From Alishewanella jeotgali KCTC 22429 (lineage in GTDB: Bacteria > Pseudomonadota > Gammaproteobacteria > Enterobacterales > Alteromonadaceae): a stretch of 64,000 nt of DNA. The notes below the pieces were generated by a model. The model saw only the letters and a program-made list of their open reading frames with translations, made no database searches and was not told the DNA's origin. The translations under genes and the position numbers were made by a program. Each line of letters starts with the position of its first letter. Positions within the stretch are counted from its first letter, which is position 1. The stretch lies in contig NZ_AHTH01000002.1 of NCBI RefSeq assembly GCF_000245735.1, positions 1-64,000 of the forward strand. Reading direction: 5' to 3'. Shown piece after piece: positions 9,327 through 16,953 of the stretch.

Positions 9327-11246
9327 ATGAAGAAAGGCGTTATTGTCTTACTTAGTTTGTTGTTGCTGTGCGCTGCAGGCCAGGTATCGGCCAGTTACGC
9401 CGGGGCACGAGATCCAGGCCTTGAGCAACGCCTGGACACCATTCTGGGAATAAACCTGCTAGCGCGTGATCGTGAAGCGTTAAGCCTGGTTCTGCGTGCG
9501 CTTAACGATCAAACCCCTACCGCCACTCTCGCTCGTGCCAAAGCCTATCAAGCTTTAGCGCAGGCAATTCAGGATAATGAGCCGGCGGCGGCAATTGCAC
9601 TTCTTGATGCTTTGTCAAATGAGCCGGAAATTGCGCAGGATCCGCATGCACTTGCAGAGTTAAGTAATGCCCGGGGCGAAATCTACCTCCATACCCAAAA
9701 TCGCGACGCGTTACGGCACTACCTTGGCGAGCTAAAAGATCAGAGCATAGCGGAACCCAAACTTTATTTTCACAGATTGCATCTCATCGCGCGCAGTTAT
9801 GACTTGCTCCATGATTATGAACAAGCCCTAACTTATCTGCTGCGTGCGCATGAGATGGTTGCAAGTATACAAGATGAGCAGCAACAGCGCCGCCGGCAGT
9901 TTATTAACCTGCATATCGGTCGCACCTATGCCCGTTTACGGCACTTTGACAGTGCACGACAAAGCCTGGATAAAACCATTGCAGAATCTAACCGGCTTGG
10001 GGTGACAGAATATCTACCGGAATTACATATGGTGCGGGGCTTTGTGATCCAGGTTACCGAAGGGCCTAACGCTGCCGCTGAGGCTGACTTTTTAAAAGCA
10101 ACCACGCCAGTCCGCGGCGAGCCAGTTGGTCGCACTCAAATGCTGGCCTTCAATAATCTGGGAACTCTTAAACTTCATACTGGCCAGTATGCCGCGGCAG
10201 AACAATATTTCTCACAAGGCATTGAAATAGCTCATCAAATAGATAATAGCTTTGAGCTGCATATAATGCGCTTTAACCAGGGTTACGTGATGGTTAAACA
10301 AGGTGGTTATGAGCAAGGCTTAAGTATTATGGAAGCTGCCTTTGCTGATTTCAGCCAGGTCGCGCCGCCCGGTACTCAGGCAGATATGCTAAATTATTTA
10401 GCCGACGCTTATGAAACGGCACATCGATTAGAGCGGGCATTGGGTGTGTTGAGGCAGCAGCTGGAACTACGTGAAACCGCTCATCGGGCTGAACGTGAAC
10501 GCACCCTGGCTGAATTGCAAGTGCAACACGATGCTCAGGAAGCAAGCCTACGTATCCAACTACTAGAGCAGGAGTCTGCGCTACGCGAAGCGAAGATAGC
10601 TGAGCAACAACGCAATCAATATTGGGTTATCCTGCTCAGTAGTATCCTGTTCGTTGCGCTTGCATTATCTTTGTTCGCAGCCCGTTACGTACGACAACTT
10701 AACCGGCAGTTATCAAAGGCTAATCAGGAATTAACAGAGTTATCTCATCGCGATCCCTTAACGCAACTTTATAATCGCCGCGCTCTGGCGGGCTTTTCTG
10801 AACAACATGGTGATTTGCTGGTGCTGTTCGATCTGGACAAATTTAAGGGTATTAACGATCAGTTCGGCCATGATGTCGGTGATCAGGTGCTGCAAAGTGT
10901 AAGCCAACGAGTAAAAGCGGTGCTTCGAACGGAGGATTTGTTAGTGCGTTGGGGTGGGGAAGAGTTTTTAGTGGTTATTCGCCGGATCAACGAGTTGGGG
11001 CTGGATGTGATCAAAGCTAAGCTGCATAGCGCTATTGTGCATTCACCTTTTGCCGACATAACGGTAAATGCATCAGGTGGCGCCGTGTTTTTACAGGGGC
11101 AAACCAGTACCTGGCAATCGGCAATCAAGCGGGCAGATGAACTATTGTATCAGGCTAAAGCAAATGGGCGCGCCCGGATCCTGCTTGAGCACAACGGCGA
11201 AGTTCAAACGTGGCAGATGCGGGAAGCACCGCCGGAGAATAGTTAA
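9327..11246 (+). CDS. TPR-GGDEF diguanylate cyclase
   Basis: A 639-residue protein that probably makes cyclic di-GMP. A signal peptide (first 22 residues, ending GQVSA) leads into a long helical TPR region (about 30-400) in the periplasm, a coiled coil, one membrane helix (about 431-454, YWVILLSSILFVALALSLF) and a cytoplasmic GGDEF domain. The active-site motif is GGEEF with the DPLTQLYNRRAL and FDLDKFKGINDQFGHDVGD signatures intact, so it should be catalytic. No RxxD product-inhibition site is evident at the usual spacing. ATG 9327 is preferred to the GTG/ATG a few codons upstream because it begins the signal peptide; there is no strong ribosome site. Its stop overlaps the convergent WYL remnant. 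Confidence 0.9.
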   Translation: MKKGVIVLLSLLLLCAAGQVSASYAGARDPGLEQRLDTILGINLLARDREALSLVLRALNDQTPTATLARAKAYQALAQAIQDNEPAAAIALLDALSNEPEIAQDPHALAELSNARGEIYLHTQNRDALRHYLGELKDQSIAEPKLYFHRLHLIARSYDLLHDYEQALTYLLRAHEMVASIQDEQQQRRRQFINLHIGRTYARLRHFDSARQSLDKTIAESNRLGVTEYLPELHMVRGFVIQVTEGPNAAAEADFLKATTPVRGEPVGRTQMLAFNNLGTLKLHTGQYAAAEQYFSQGIEIAHQIDNSFELHIMRFNQGYVMVKQGGYEQGLSIMEAAFADFSQVAPPGTQADMLNYLADAYETAHRLERALGVLRQQLELRETAHRAERERTLAELQVQHDAQEASLRIQLLEQESALREAKIAEQQRNQYWVILLSSILFVALALSLFAARYVRQLNRQLSKANQELTELSHRDPLTQLYNRRALAGFSEQHGDLLVLFDLDKFKGINDQFGHDVGDQVLQSVSQRVKAVLRTEDLLVRWGGEEFLVVIRRINELGLDVIKAKLHSAIVHSPFADITVNASGGAVFLQGQTSTWQSAIKRADELLYQAKANGRARILLEHNGEVQTWQMREAPPENS

Positions 11247-11662
11247 AAAGCATGACAACGCACCTCATCCAAATTCGCCACCATTATTTGTTGGGCCTGC
11301 GGTCGGGCTTCAATTTTAGTCAGATCCAGGTTTAGCGCCTGCACGGCATAAGGTACTAGTGCTGAGCGCACAGAGAACACCCGTTTCCTCTCTTGAATAT
11401 TGTAATCCTCGGCAATAATCGCGTTTTAATAGTCCGTCAGGCGGGAGTCGGGTACCAGTACGATATCAATCTTGTTATTCCAGCGTTTATCATCTGCTTT
11501 GGTAAAGTCCGCGTCACCTTCCAGACCATTAATGCGACGAAAGCGGCTTAACACAAAATCGCGAAAGGCCCGATTTTTCTCACAGTAAGCACGCACATGC
11601 CAGCGAAGTGGCCAGCCGCTGTCATCCAGGCAGTTTGGTAACTCAGTTTTCAGGTTATGCAT
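11243..11662 (-). pseudogene. WYL-domain regulator remnant, interrupted by a stop
   Basis: The frame starting at 11662 (good AGGAG upstream) encodes WPLRWHVRAYCEKNRAFRDF, typical of a WYL domain, then hits TAA after 78 residues at 11426-11428. The same frame continues after the stop with about 59 further residues, including KRVFSVRSALVPYAVQALNLD, which matches the WYL C-terminal extension, and ends at TAA overlapping the GGDEF stop. The N-terminal helix-turn-helix half is absent. I read it as a decayed WYL regulator, related in type to the two intact ones at 16954 and 37190, and lying just outside the first sirtuin repeat. Confidence 0.65.
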
Positions 11663-12020
11663 CCCAGCTCCTGTAAATATGCCTGTTTACCAGACAGTCA
11701 ATCAGCTTGATCAAGCTAACTATCTTAACCAGAGCGAACAGGAAAGGCACTTTACCTGGCAGGCTAATACCTGAAAAATAGAATGGTCTGCCTGAAAAAC
11801 ATACACTGAACACTTACACAGTGTGGCGCTATTTTGGTAACGGCGTATTCTGTAGCAACAGGACGTAATGTGTCGCTGCAGATAACACTTCTGGTGTGTA
11901 ATGCAGTTGATAAAGGAGCAGGTGCCGGATGCACCAACACGGAACAGGACAGGGCATGATGCCGATAATATTACAGCTAAGTTTGGGCAGGGATGCCAAA
12001 ACGCATTACAGGAGGCGACC

Positions 12021-12338
12021 ATGAATATGCTGCAACAGGATCTGTTTTTAATTACGCTGGAATCGCAATTTCGTGACATCTTTCAAACCAGTAAGGCTGG
12101 TAAAGATAATAGCGAACAGCGGCTGCGTGCGCAGGGTTTTATCCATGCTGGTGAGCTGTTACAGCTTTGTACACGTCAACAGGTACAGCAGTTAATGGAG
12201 CGAGTACATCTGGAGGTATTTGGTATTCGTATTAGTGAGCGGCAACCTGCCGAGGCCAGACGTCGGCAACAGGCATTACAGCTTGGCGATTATGATTACT
12301 TTGATGAGCCGGCATTTATTCGATCACAGCGAGAGTGA
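12021..12338 (+). CDS. Hypothetical 105-aa protein, repeat copy 1
   Basis: A 105-residue charged, mostly helical protein (MNMLQQDLFLITL to RSQRE) that I do not recognise. It has no membrane segment and no cysteine pair. The start at 12021 has AGGAGGCG 4-5 nt upstream, much better than an upstream in-frame codon at 11901. Retention of the reading frame in both repeat copies, with only three residue differences, supports it being real. It lies immediately upstream of the sirtuin promoter, so the two may work together, but nothing in the sequence gives a function. Confidence 0.7.
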   Translation: MNMLQQDLFLITLESQFRDIFQTSKAGKDNSEQRLRAQGFIHAGELLQLCTRQQVQQLMERVHLEVFGIRISERQPAEARRRQQALQLGDYDYFDEPAFIRSQRE

Positions 12339-12367
12339 AGCGCTGAAGCCAACAACAATAGCTAAAC

Positions 12368-12401
12368 TGCGACGTATTTTGTCTTAGTAAGAGGTTAGAC
12401 T
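12368..12401 (+). promoter_or_regulatory. Regulon palindrome and -10 upstream of sirtuin copy 1
   Basis: Palindrome TGCGAC-GTATTTT-GTCTTA (12368-12386), then 9 bp, then the hexamer TAGACT (12396-12401). No -35 consensus is present. The same arrangement occurs at nine other promoters in the window. Confidence 0.75.
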
Positions 12402-12460
12402 GCCGTCACGATTAACTCCATCGTCTGATATAGCGTTTATTTAATGAGTAGGAGAGTACA

Positions 12461-13192
12461 TTGAATCAACAAGCAACCAAAATCGTGATTATTAGTGGCG
12501 CTGGTATCAGCGCTGAGAGTGGCTTAGCGACCTTTCGCGATCCCGATGGCTTATGGCAGCAATATGCTCTGGAAGACCTGGCCACCCCACAAGCCTTTGC
12601 GCGTAACCCTGCATTAGTGCATCGCTTTTATAATTCGCGGCGCATACAAGCAGCGAAAGCCGAGCCCAATGCAGCACATTTAGCGATTGCCAAGTTAGAG
12701 CAAGCCTTTAACGTGGTGGTAGTAACACAAAATGTTGATGATTTACATGAGCGGGCAGGGTCGAGCAAGGTTCTTCATCTGCATGGCAAACTTAATGAAG
12801 CTCGCAGCAGCAGAAATCCAAATCTGATTGAAGTTATCGGTCAGCGCGAATTAAAAGTGGGAGAGCTCGCCGCTGATGGCTCAGCGCTACGCCCTAATAT
12901 TGTCTGGTTTGGCGAAGAGGTACCCGCCATGGAGCCTGCCATTAAAGAGATCGCCAGTGCCGATAAAATTTTAGTTGTCGGCACTTCACTACAAGTTTAT
13001 CCCGCTGCATCATTACTATTCTATGCACGCAAGGGAGCAGAAAAAGTACTGATTAACCTGGAAGCCACCGATAATGATGCCGGCTATCAATTTATACAAG
13101 GAAAGGCGGCTACGGAAGTACCGAAGTTGGTGGAGAAGTGGTTGGCCAAGCAAGAATGGTTTGATCCTAAGTCAAAACAAACTGGCATTTGA
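12461..13192 (+). CDS. Sir2-family NAD-dependent deacylase, copy 1 (zinc-less)
   Basis: A 243-residue sirtuin. NAD-binding GAGISAESG and FRDPDGLW (residues 12-31), TQNVDDLHERAG (about 89-100), the catalytic-histidine motif LHLHGKL and the VGTSLQVYPAASLL loop are all present, so NAD chemistry is likely intact. The segment that normally holds four zinc-binding cysteines has none. Start is TTG with AGGAGA upstream; the aligned TTG is also the start in copy 2. The last ~17 residues (after KWLAKQ) differ from copy 2 because the repeat ends here. It is expressed from a regulon-type promoter. Substrate could be an acylated or ADP-ribosylated protein, or free NAD; the sequence does not decide. Confidence 0.88.
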   Translation: MNQQATKIVIISGAGISAESGLATFRDPDGLWQQYALEDLATPQAFARNPALVHRFYNSRRIQAAKAEPNAAHLAIAKLEQAFNVVVVTQNVDDLHERAGSSKVLHLHGKLNEARSSRNPNLIEVIGQRELKVGELAADGSALRPNIVWFGEEVPAMEPAIKEIASADKILVVGTSLQVYPAASLLFYARKGAEKVLINLEATDNDAGYQFIQGKAATEVPKLVEKWLAKQEWFDPKSKQTGI

Positions 13193-13271
13193 AAAGCAAT
13201 TGCTGCTGGAAAATGGCTGTTGATTTCGGTAATGTCGGACCAGTTGCTACTGCCGGGCTAAATCTGTTCTA

Positions 13272-14033
13272 ATGCAGTTACATATTCTACAGGGCTATAT
13301 TCAGCATATTTATCTGGTGCAGCATAACGATAGTTTAATGCTGCTCGATGGTTGTAGTCGTGCTGATATCGCTACGGTAACGGATTTTATTCAGCAGCAA
13401 CTGGGTTTGCCGTTGGAGGCGTTAAAGCTGATTATTGTGACCCATATGCATCCGGACCATGCGGGTGGTGCACATAAGCTCAGGCGTTTAACCGGCGCCC
13501 GTATTGCCAGCCACCCCAAAGCACGGCGCTGGTATAGTGGCCTGTTGGGCCGCACCGCGCATCTGATTGATGTTAGCCTGACCTGGTGGGTTGCTACCCG
13601 GCTGGGTAAGCCCAAGCGGCATATTTGGTATAACCCGCTGTTAAAACCAGACTTGTTATTATTGGACGGGCAACAGGTACCAGACTTTGCTGAGTGGCAA
13701 GTGCTGTACACTCCGGGCCATACCGATCATGATTTATCCTTGCTGCATCTGCCAACCAGGCAATTGTATATCGCTGACCTAATCGTATCGGTTAAAAAAC
13801 GGCTGGTACCGCCATATCCGGTGTGTCACCCGAACCAATATAAGCAATCATTGCAGCGTGTGCAGGACCTTGCACCTAGCAAGATCTATTTTGCCCATCT
13901 GCCGGCACGTGCCGCTGAGAGTATCGACTTTGCCGCGATACTAGCGCAGGCACCAACCTTACCAAAAAATCATTGGCACTCGATGAAAAACCGTATCTTA
14001 CACACGCTAGGTCGACAAAACCGGTCGCATTAA
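13272..14033 (+). CDS. MBL-fold metallohydrolase
   Basis: A 253-residue metallo-beta-lactamase-fold protein. The metal motif is THMHPDHAGG (about residues 56-65), the second-shell histidine is in LYTPGHTDHD, then the aspartate in YIADLIVS and a final histidine in YFAHLPA. This is the glyoxalase-II-like hydrolase pattern; many relatives cleave thioesters or other esters. No ribosome site is obvious. It follows the sirtuin by 79 nt on the same strand and may be cotranscribed, but it is outside the repeat. Specific substrate unknown. Confidence 0.85.
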   Translation: MQLHILQGYIQHIYLVQHNDSLMLLDGCSRADIATVTDFIQQQLGLPLEALKLIIVTHMHPDHAGGAHKLRRLTGARIASHPKARRWYSGLLGRTAHLIDVSLTWWVATRLGKPKRHIWYNPLLKPDLLLLDGQQVPDFAEWQVLYTPGHTDHDLSLLHLPTRQLYIADLIVSVKKRLVPPYPVCHPNQYKQSLQRVQDLAPSKIYFAHLPARAAESIDFAAILAQAPTLPKNHWHSMKNRILHTLGRQNRSH

Positions 14034-14139
14034 GCCTGGTCGTTGTCACTGGCTGTAATAATAATGTTCTGAAACAAACTTTGGCGTTTTGGTTTTTTGC
14101 GCAATAAGTTGTGCATTAAAAACTAATGCGCAAAATTTA

Positions 14140-14331
14140 ATGCAAAAAATAGAAATTCTGAGTGCGCAACACCAGTTTGAGATGTCATTGGGGAAGTTAG
14201 TTAAGCATCAGCGGGCTCAGCGTATGGCTCAGGGCGAACTTGCTACACGCACTGGCCTTGGCTATTTTGTCAGACTGGGTGTGGGAGAAGGGGATGTCGA
14301 GCGCTTCCATGGCGTTATTCCACGTTTATAG
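14140..14331 (+). pseudogene. Broken XRE/HipB-type antitoxin-like gene
   Basis: The frame from 14140 begins like a HipB/XRE helix-turn-helix protein (LGKLVKHQRAQRMAQGELATRTGL), then loses similarity. In the +1 frame from about 14240 the expected continuation appears (LSDWVWEKGMSSASM resembles the usual recognition-helix end and GxSSPSL motif), so a frameshift is likely. Upstream DNA contains TTGCGCAA and ATGCGCAA half-sites, of the kind bound by such regulators. No HipA-like partner remains; the next gene is a Fic protein. Confidence 0.45.
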
Positions 14332-14414
14332 ATTTCAAATCTTGTTACATACGATCTTTAACAGTAAAAAGTGTATACTTTCTCAAGTCTTACTAACATT
14401 GTGAAAACATTGCC

Positions 14415-15128
14415 ATGCACCTGCTTACTGAAAAAGTGTGGAATATGAAACCCAACAAGCCCTTAGCTAAACAGCTTGCTAAAAGGGATTTACCTGCTTT
14501 GGTGTGTGATGCCGTCAACCTGGAAGGTGTAGCAATGACTCTGCCGGAAGTGCAGACCATCCTTGATGGCATTACGGTGGGAGGTCATCGCATCAGTGAT
14601 CAAAATATGGCAATTAACCAAGCTAAAGCTTGGGAGTATCTGTTCAGTCTAGTTGAGCAAGATAGGTTTACATTTGATAAAGTAACTGCCATCCAAATTC
14701 ATAATATCGCCGGAAAAGAAGAGGCGTTAGAGTGGGGAAAGTTCCGCTCAGGCTATGTTTCTATTGCTGGCTCTGATTATGCCCCTCCTGCGCCTGAGAT
14801 GTTAGACGATAAATGGCGTGAAATTGAGCAGCTGGTTGAAAGCGAAGTCGATATCTACGACAAGGCTATTACAGCTTTCCTTCAAATGGCTCGAGTACAA
14901 TTTTTCTGGGACGTGAATAAACGCACTGGCCGTTTTATGATGAACGGTATTTTATTAGCGAATGGGTATCCTATCATTAATGTGCCAGCTAAGCGTCAGC
15001 TAGAATTTAACACCTTAATGCTTGATTTCTACGCGGATAATAATATGACCGCAATGAATAAGTTTTTAAGAAGTTGTATCGATGAAAGAATCATTCGGAA
15101 TTTTAAGCTCGATTTGCCACTAGGTTAG
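14415..15128 (+). CDS. Fic-domain protein with degenerate active site
   Basis: A 237-residue Fic-fold protein. The Fic core is seen as QFFWDVNKRTGRFMMNGILLANGYP (about 166-190, given here only to mark the position), aligning with HPFxDGN(G/K)R: the catalytic histidine is Gln and the anion-loop glycine is Val, while Asp, Asn, Lys and Arg remain. The N-terminal helix carries AVNLEG, resembling the inhibitory (S/T)xxxE(G/N) motif with Ala at the first position. AMP transfer by the normal mechanism looks unlikely. The longest start is used; ATG 14448 is an equally good alternative, and neither has a clear ribosome site. It ends at a compact terminator. Confidence 0.8.
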   Translation: MHLLTEKVWNMKPNKPLAKQLAKRDLPALVCDAVNLEGVAMTLPEVQTILDGITVGGHRISDQNMAINQAKAWEYLFSLVEQDRFTFDKVTAIQIHNIAGKEEALEWGKFRSGYVSIAGSDYAPPAPEMLDDKWREIEQLVESEVDIYDKAITAFLQMARVQFFWDVNKRTGRFMMNGILLANGYPIINVPAKRQLEFNTLMLDFYADNNMTAMNKFLRSCIDERIIRNFKLDLPLG

Positions 15129-15147
15129 TCTCCAACCTAAGTTTTAC

Positions 15148-15164
15148 CCGTTAAAACGGTTTTT
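15148..15164 (+). terminator. Terminator after the Fic gene
   Basis: Stem CCGTT/AACGG with a 2-nt loop followed by five T residues, 20 nt after the Fic stop. Short, but the T run makes it credible. Confidence 0.6.
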
Positions 15165-15167
15165 ATC

Positions 15168-15305
15168 ATGAGCAATACTTGGGTTGTCGACCTTCGCCAT
15201 TATCTGAACGAAAACGGTGCTATTTAAATCCCATTAAGCCCGGGGTTGCGTTTGCCCGAGCAATTTGACGCTGCTCCTTATTGGGTGGGGCTACTTCCCA
15301 AATGA
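15168..15305 (+). pseudogene. Remnant of a small mobile-element-associated ORF
   Basis: The reading MSNTWVVDLRHYLNENGAI resembles the N terminus of short proteins often found beside transposable or integrative elements (pattern TWVxDxRHYL). A stop at 15225 interrupts it; the frame then continues 25 codons to TGA at 15303-15305 with weak similarity. I treat it as a relic. The rest of 15129-15337 holds nothing else I can see. Confidence 0.3.
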
Positions 15306-15337
15306 CCACCTTTCTTTGTCTAAGGCGCGATGTTATT

Positions 15338-15844
15338 TCAGTCAATGGACAATGATTTCTTGATATCGCAGCTCCTTGCCATGAGTACTAAAGGGGCAAA
15401 AATTGATTCTTTGAAGCCAAATTTTTTGTAGAACGCTTGCGCACTGTTATCGATAGCATGTACTAAAATTCCGGCACCATCGACAGCATTCATTGCTTGT
15501 ACTGAGCGAATAATACAATCTTTTAACAAACCTGCCGCAATACCGCGACCTTGATAAGCGCTTTCCACCCCAAGCCTTGCTAAAATTACCATCGGAATGG
15601 GATCAGGGCTATTTCTTCGTAGTGAACTAAATGCTTGCTCTCTCGATACCGAACTCATGGCAATAGCATAGTACCCAACCACCTTGTTGGCCGTAGTATC
15701 ATTGACAACATACACTCTCGCGGTTCCTCGGCTTTGGCTCTTCAACGCCTGTATTCTTAACCACGTATCGAGCTCTTCAATACCACATTGAAAGTTATTA
15801 AGCTGACGCCCATCATTCAATAGCGTTGGCGCACTTATTCCCAA
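15338..15844 (-). CDS. GNAT acetyltransferase toxin (TacT/AtaT type)
   Basis: A 168-residue GNAT acetyltransferase. The acetyl-CoA loop is LGVESAYQGRGIAAGLLKDC (residues about 86-105), a good Q/RxxGxG/A motif, followed by the YKKFGF helix near 141. Size, orientation and the preceding DUF1778 gene match the class II toxin-antitoxin modules whose toxin acetylates the amino group of charged tRNAs. The start overlaps the end of the antitoxin gene by 10 nt, so translation is coupled. Which tRNA it would target cannot be read from sequence. Confidence 0.88.
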   Translation of the reverse strand: MGISAPTLLNDGRQLNNFQCGIEELDTWLRIQALKSQSRGTARVYVVNDTTANKVVGYYAIAMSSVSREQAFSSLRRNSPDPIPMVILARLGVESAYQGRGIAAGLLKDCIIRSVQAMNAVDGAGILVHAIDNSAQAFYKKFGFKESIFAPLVLMARSCDIKKSLSID

Positions 15845-16101
15845 GGCGCTCTCCTATTGAACAGATCTTTCATGCCTTCAAGCGTCTGATGCTCTGCACG
15901 AAGTTCGGTATCGAAAGCTTCAAAAGCCTTTGCTTCAAGGACAAAATCCCGCTGTTCGGCCAGTATGCTATGCGCTTCATTGAGCGCGGCTTGCTGAATA
16001 AACACGGTCCTATCGACTTTTTTTAAACTTGCCGCTGCATCAATAATATCCCTCACCGATGGCAGTACTCGCATGTTGATTGACGCTGTTTTTGTAGTCA
16101 T
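15835..16101 (-). CDS. DUF1778 antitoxin (TacA type)
   Basis: An 88-residue antitoxin. The N-terminal MTTKTASINMRVLPSVRDI segment is a ribbon-helix-helix DNA-binding motif, followed by RTVFIQQAALNEAHSIL (dimer helix) and an acidic C-terminal tail that would neutralise the GNAT toxin. The ATG at 16101 has AGGG about 9 nt upstream; a GTG three codons earlier is less likely. It lies first in the operon, as expected, and an 11-bp inverted repeat just upstream is a candidate autoregulatory operator. Confidence 0.88.
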   Translation of the reverse strand: MTTKTASINMRVLPSVRDIIDAAASLKKVDRTVFIQQAALNEAHSILAEQRDFVLEAKAFEAFDTELRAEHQTLEGMKDLFNRRAPWE

Positions 16102-16113
16102 AACACACACCCT

Positions 16114-16169
16114 GTATATCTATTTAATACACAGTCTAGATGATTTATGCGTGTAGTCAATAGATATAC
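16114..16169 (-). promoter_or_regulatory. Inverted-repeat operator of the toxin-antitoxin operon
   Basis: GTATATCTATT (16114-16124) and AATAGATATAC (16159-16169) form a perfect 11-bp inverted repeat separated by 34 bp, immediately upstream of the antitoxin start. Spaced inverted half-sites fit ribbon-helix-helix autorepression by antitoxin or toxin-antitoxin complex. Confidence 0.6.
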
Positions 16170-16560
16170 GGATTTGTTCAAGGAACAGTGGGTAAGGTGG
16201 GTCTTGTAAGTTTGACTATGCTCGTCCTTTGGAATGTAGCTTTTAACGATACTGCCATACAGCAAACGTGAGGGACTTGGACGAGTTGTATGAAATACGC
16301 ACACAAAGCTGTAGCATTCTGTTCTCAAAATAGCTTGAGCCGTTTCAAAAGTGATATGAAGCAATGTAACTATTTTAAGCTGAACTAAGCGGTATATACC
16401 GTGAGAAAGTTCTTAAATTGATGCGCCACAATTATTATTTCGCCATTTCTTTGGGACAGTCGTAATCAAAAACCGGCTAAATCAAGTCAAGCCAACCTGA
16501 TAAGTAACGGGTCATCTGTAGTCGATTTTAAAAAAGTTAGCATAGGCTTGTTAAAGTATT
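16170..16560. other. Non-coding stretch, no gene recognised
   Basis: Nearly 400 nt between the toxin-antitoxin operon and the first regulon palindrome. The 88-residue minus-strand frame that starts here (to 16364) has no recognisable domain or credible ribosome site and I do not call it. No tRNA or repeat was seen. Confidence 0.5.
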
Positions 16561-16593
16561 TGCGACTTAAATTGTCGCATGCTTCTATATTCT
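16561..16593 (+). promoter_or_regulatory. Regulon palindrome and -10 upstream of WYL-1
   Basis: TGCGAC-TTAAATT-GTCGCA (16561-16579) has perfect 6-bp arms and is the most symmetric site in the window. TATTCT lies 8 bp downstream (16588-16593; the other sites have 9). It reads toward the WYL-1 gene but 361 nt away, so it would give a long leader. Autoregulation is the simplest reading. Confidence 0.65.
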
Positions 16594-16953
16594 GATCTTA
16601 AAGGTTTGGATTTCTATTGTAATTGGTAGCATTTTAAAACTGCGTCGCAGACGATTGCCAATACAGATGGAGCAATTACACCATTGTTGCAAAGCCACAA
16701 AGTCCAGTTTGGCAGTTCAGTATTAGTGCATATCTGTGCAGCGCCAGTTTTACTTTAGAGTAGTTTGAAGCGACGGGATTGCAATTAGCAAAGGCATTAC
16801 CAAAAGCATCGCAGAACCTTCAAGGCGTGTCGATAAAACCAGATTATGCTGAACAATTTGTGTTACTCCTGTTAGTGTGAGATTTAGCAGTCAATCGAGT
16901 TAACTTACTGTTTTGTATATAAACTATGTAATATCGTAATCATAGGAATTGAT
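16594..16953 (+). other. Leader or gene relic ahead of WYL-1
   Basis: 360 nt between the promoter-like palindrome and the regulator start. Short open stretches interrupted by stops suggest a decayed gene, but none is recognisable. Contains an extra TGCGTCGCA near 16640, half-site-like but without the paired arm. Confidence 0.4.

Larger units (their letters stand above)
11786..13142 (+). repeat. Long direct repeat, copy 1 (leader, 105-aa gene, sirtuin)
   Basis: About 1.36 kb that recurs in the same orientation at 45924-47279 with scattered substitutions and a single-base indel (offset 34138, then 34137). It contains a 235-nt leader, the 105-aa gene, the regulatory palindrome and all but the C-terminal end of the sirtuin. 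Similarity begins abruptly at TCTGCCTGAAAAACATAC and ends near the sirtuin C terminus. The leader (11663-12020) has no other gene; it contains a degenerate relative of the regulon palindrome at 11859-11877 (CAGGAC-N7-GTCGCT). Confidence 0.9.

Noticed and set aside
11901-12020. N-terminal extension of the 105-aa protein
   Set aside because: The strong AGGAGGCG ribosome site is at 12021, and the extension in copy 2 is not in the same frame because of a 1-base deletion.
16098-16364. 88-aa minus-strand frame upstream of the antitoxin
   Set aside because: It overlaps the antitoxin operator and has unusual composition, no domain and no ribosome site; it reads as chance.
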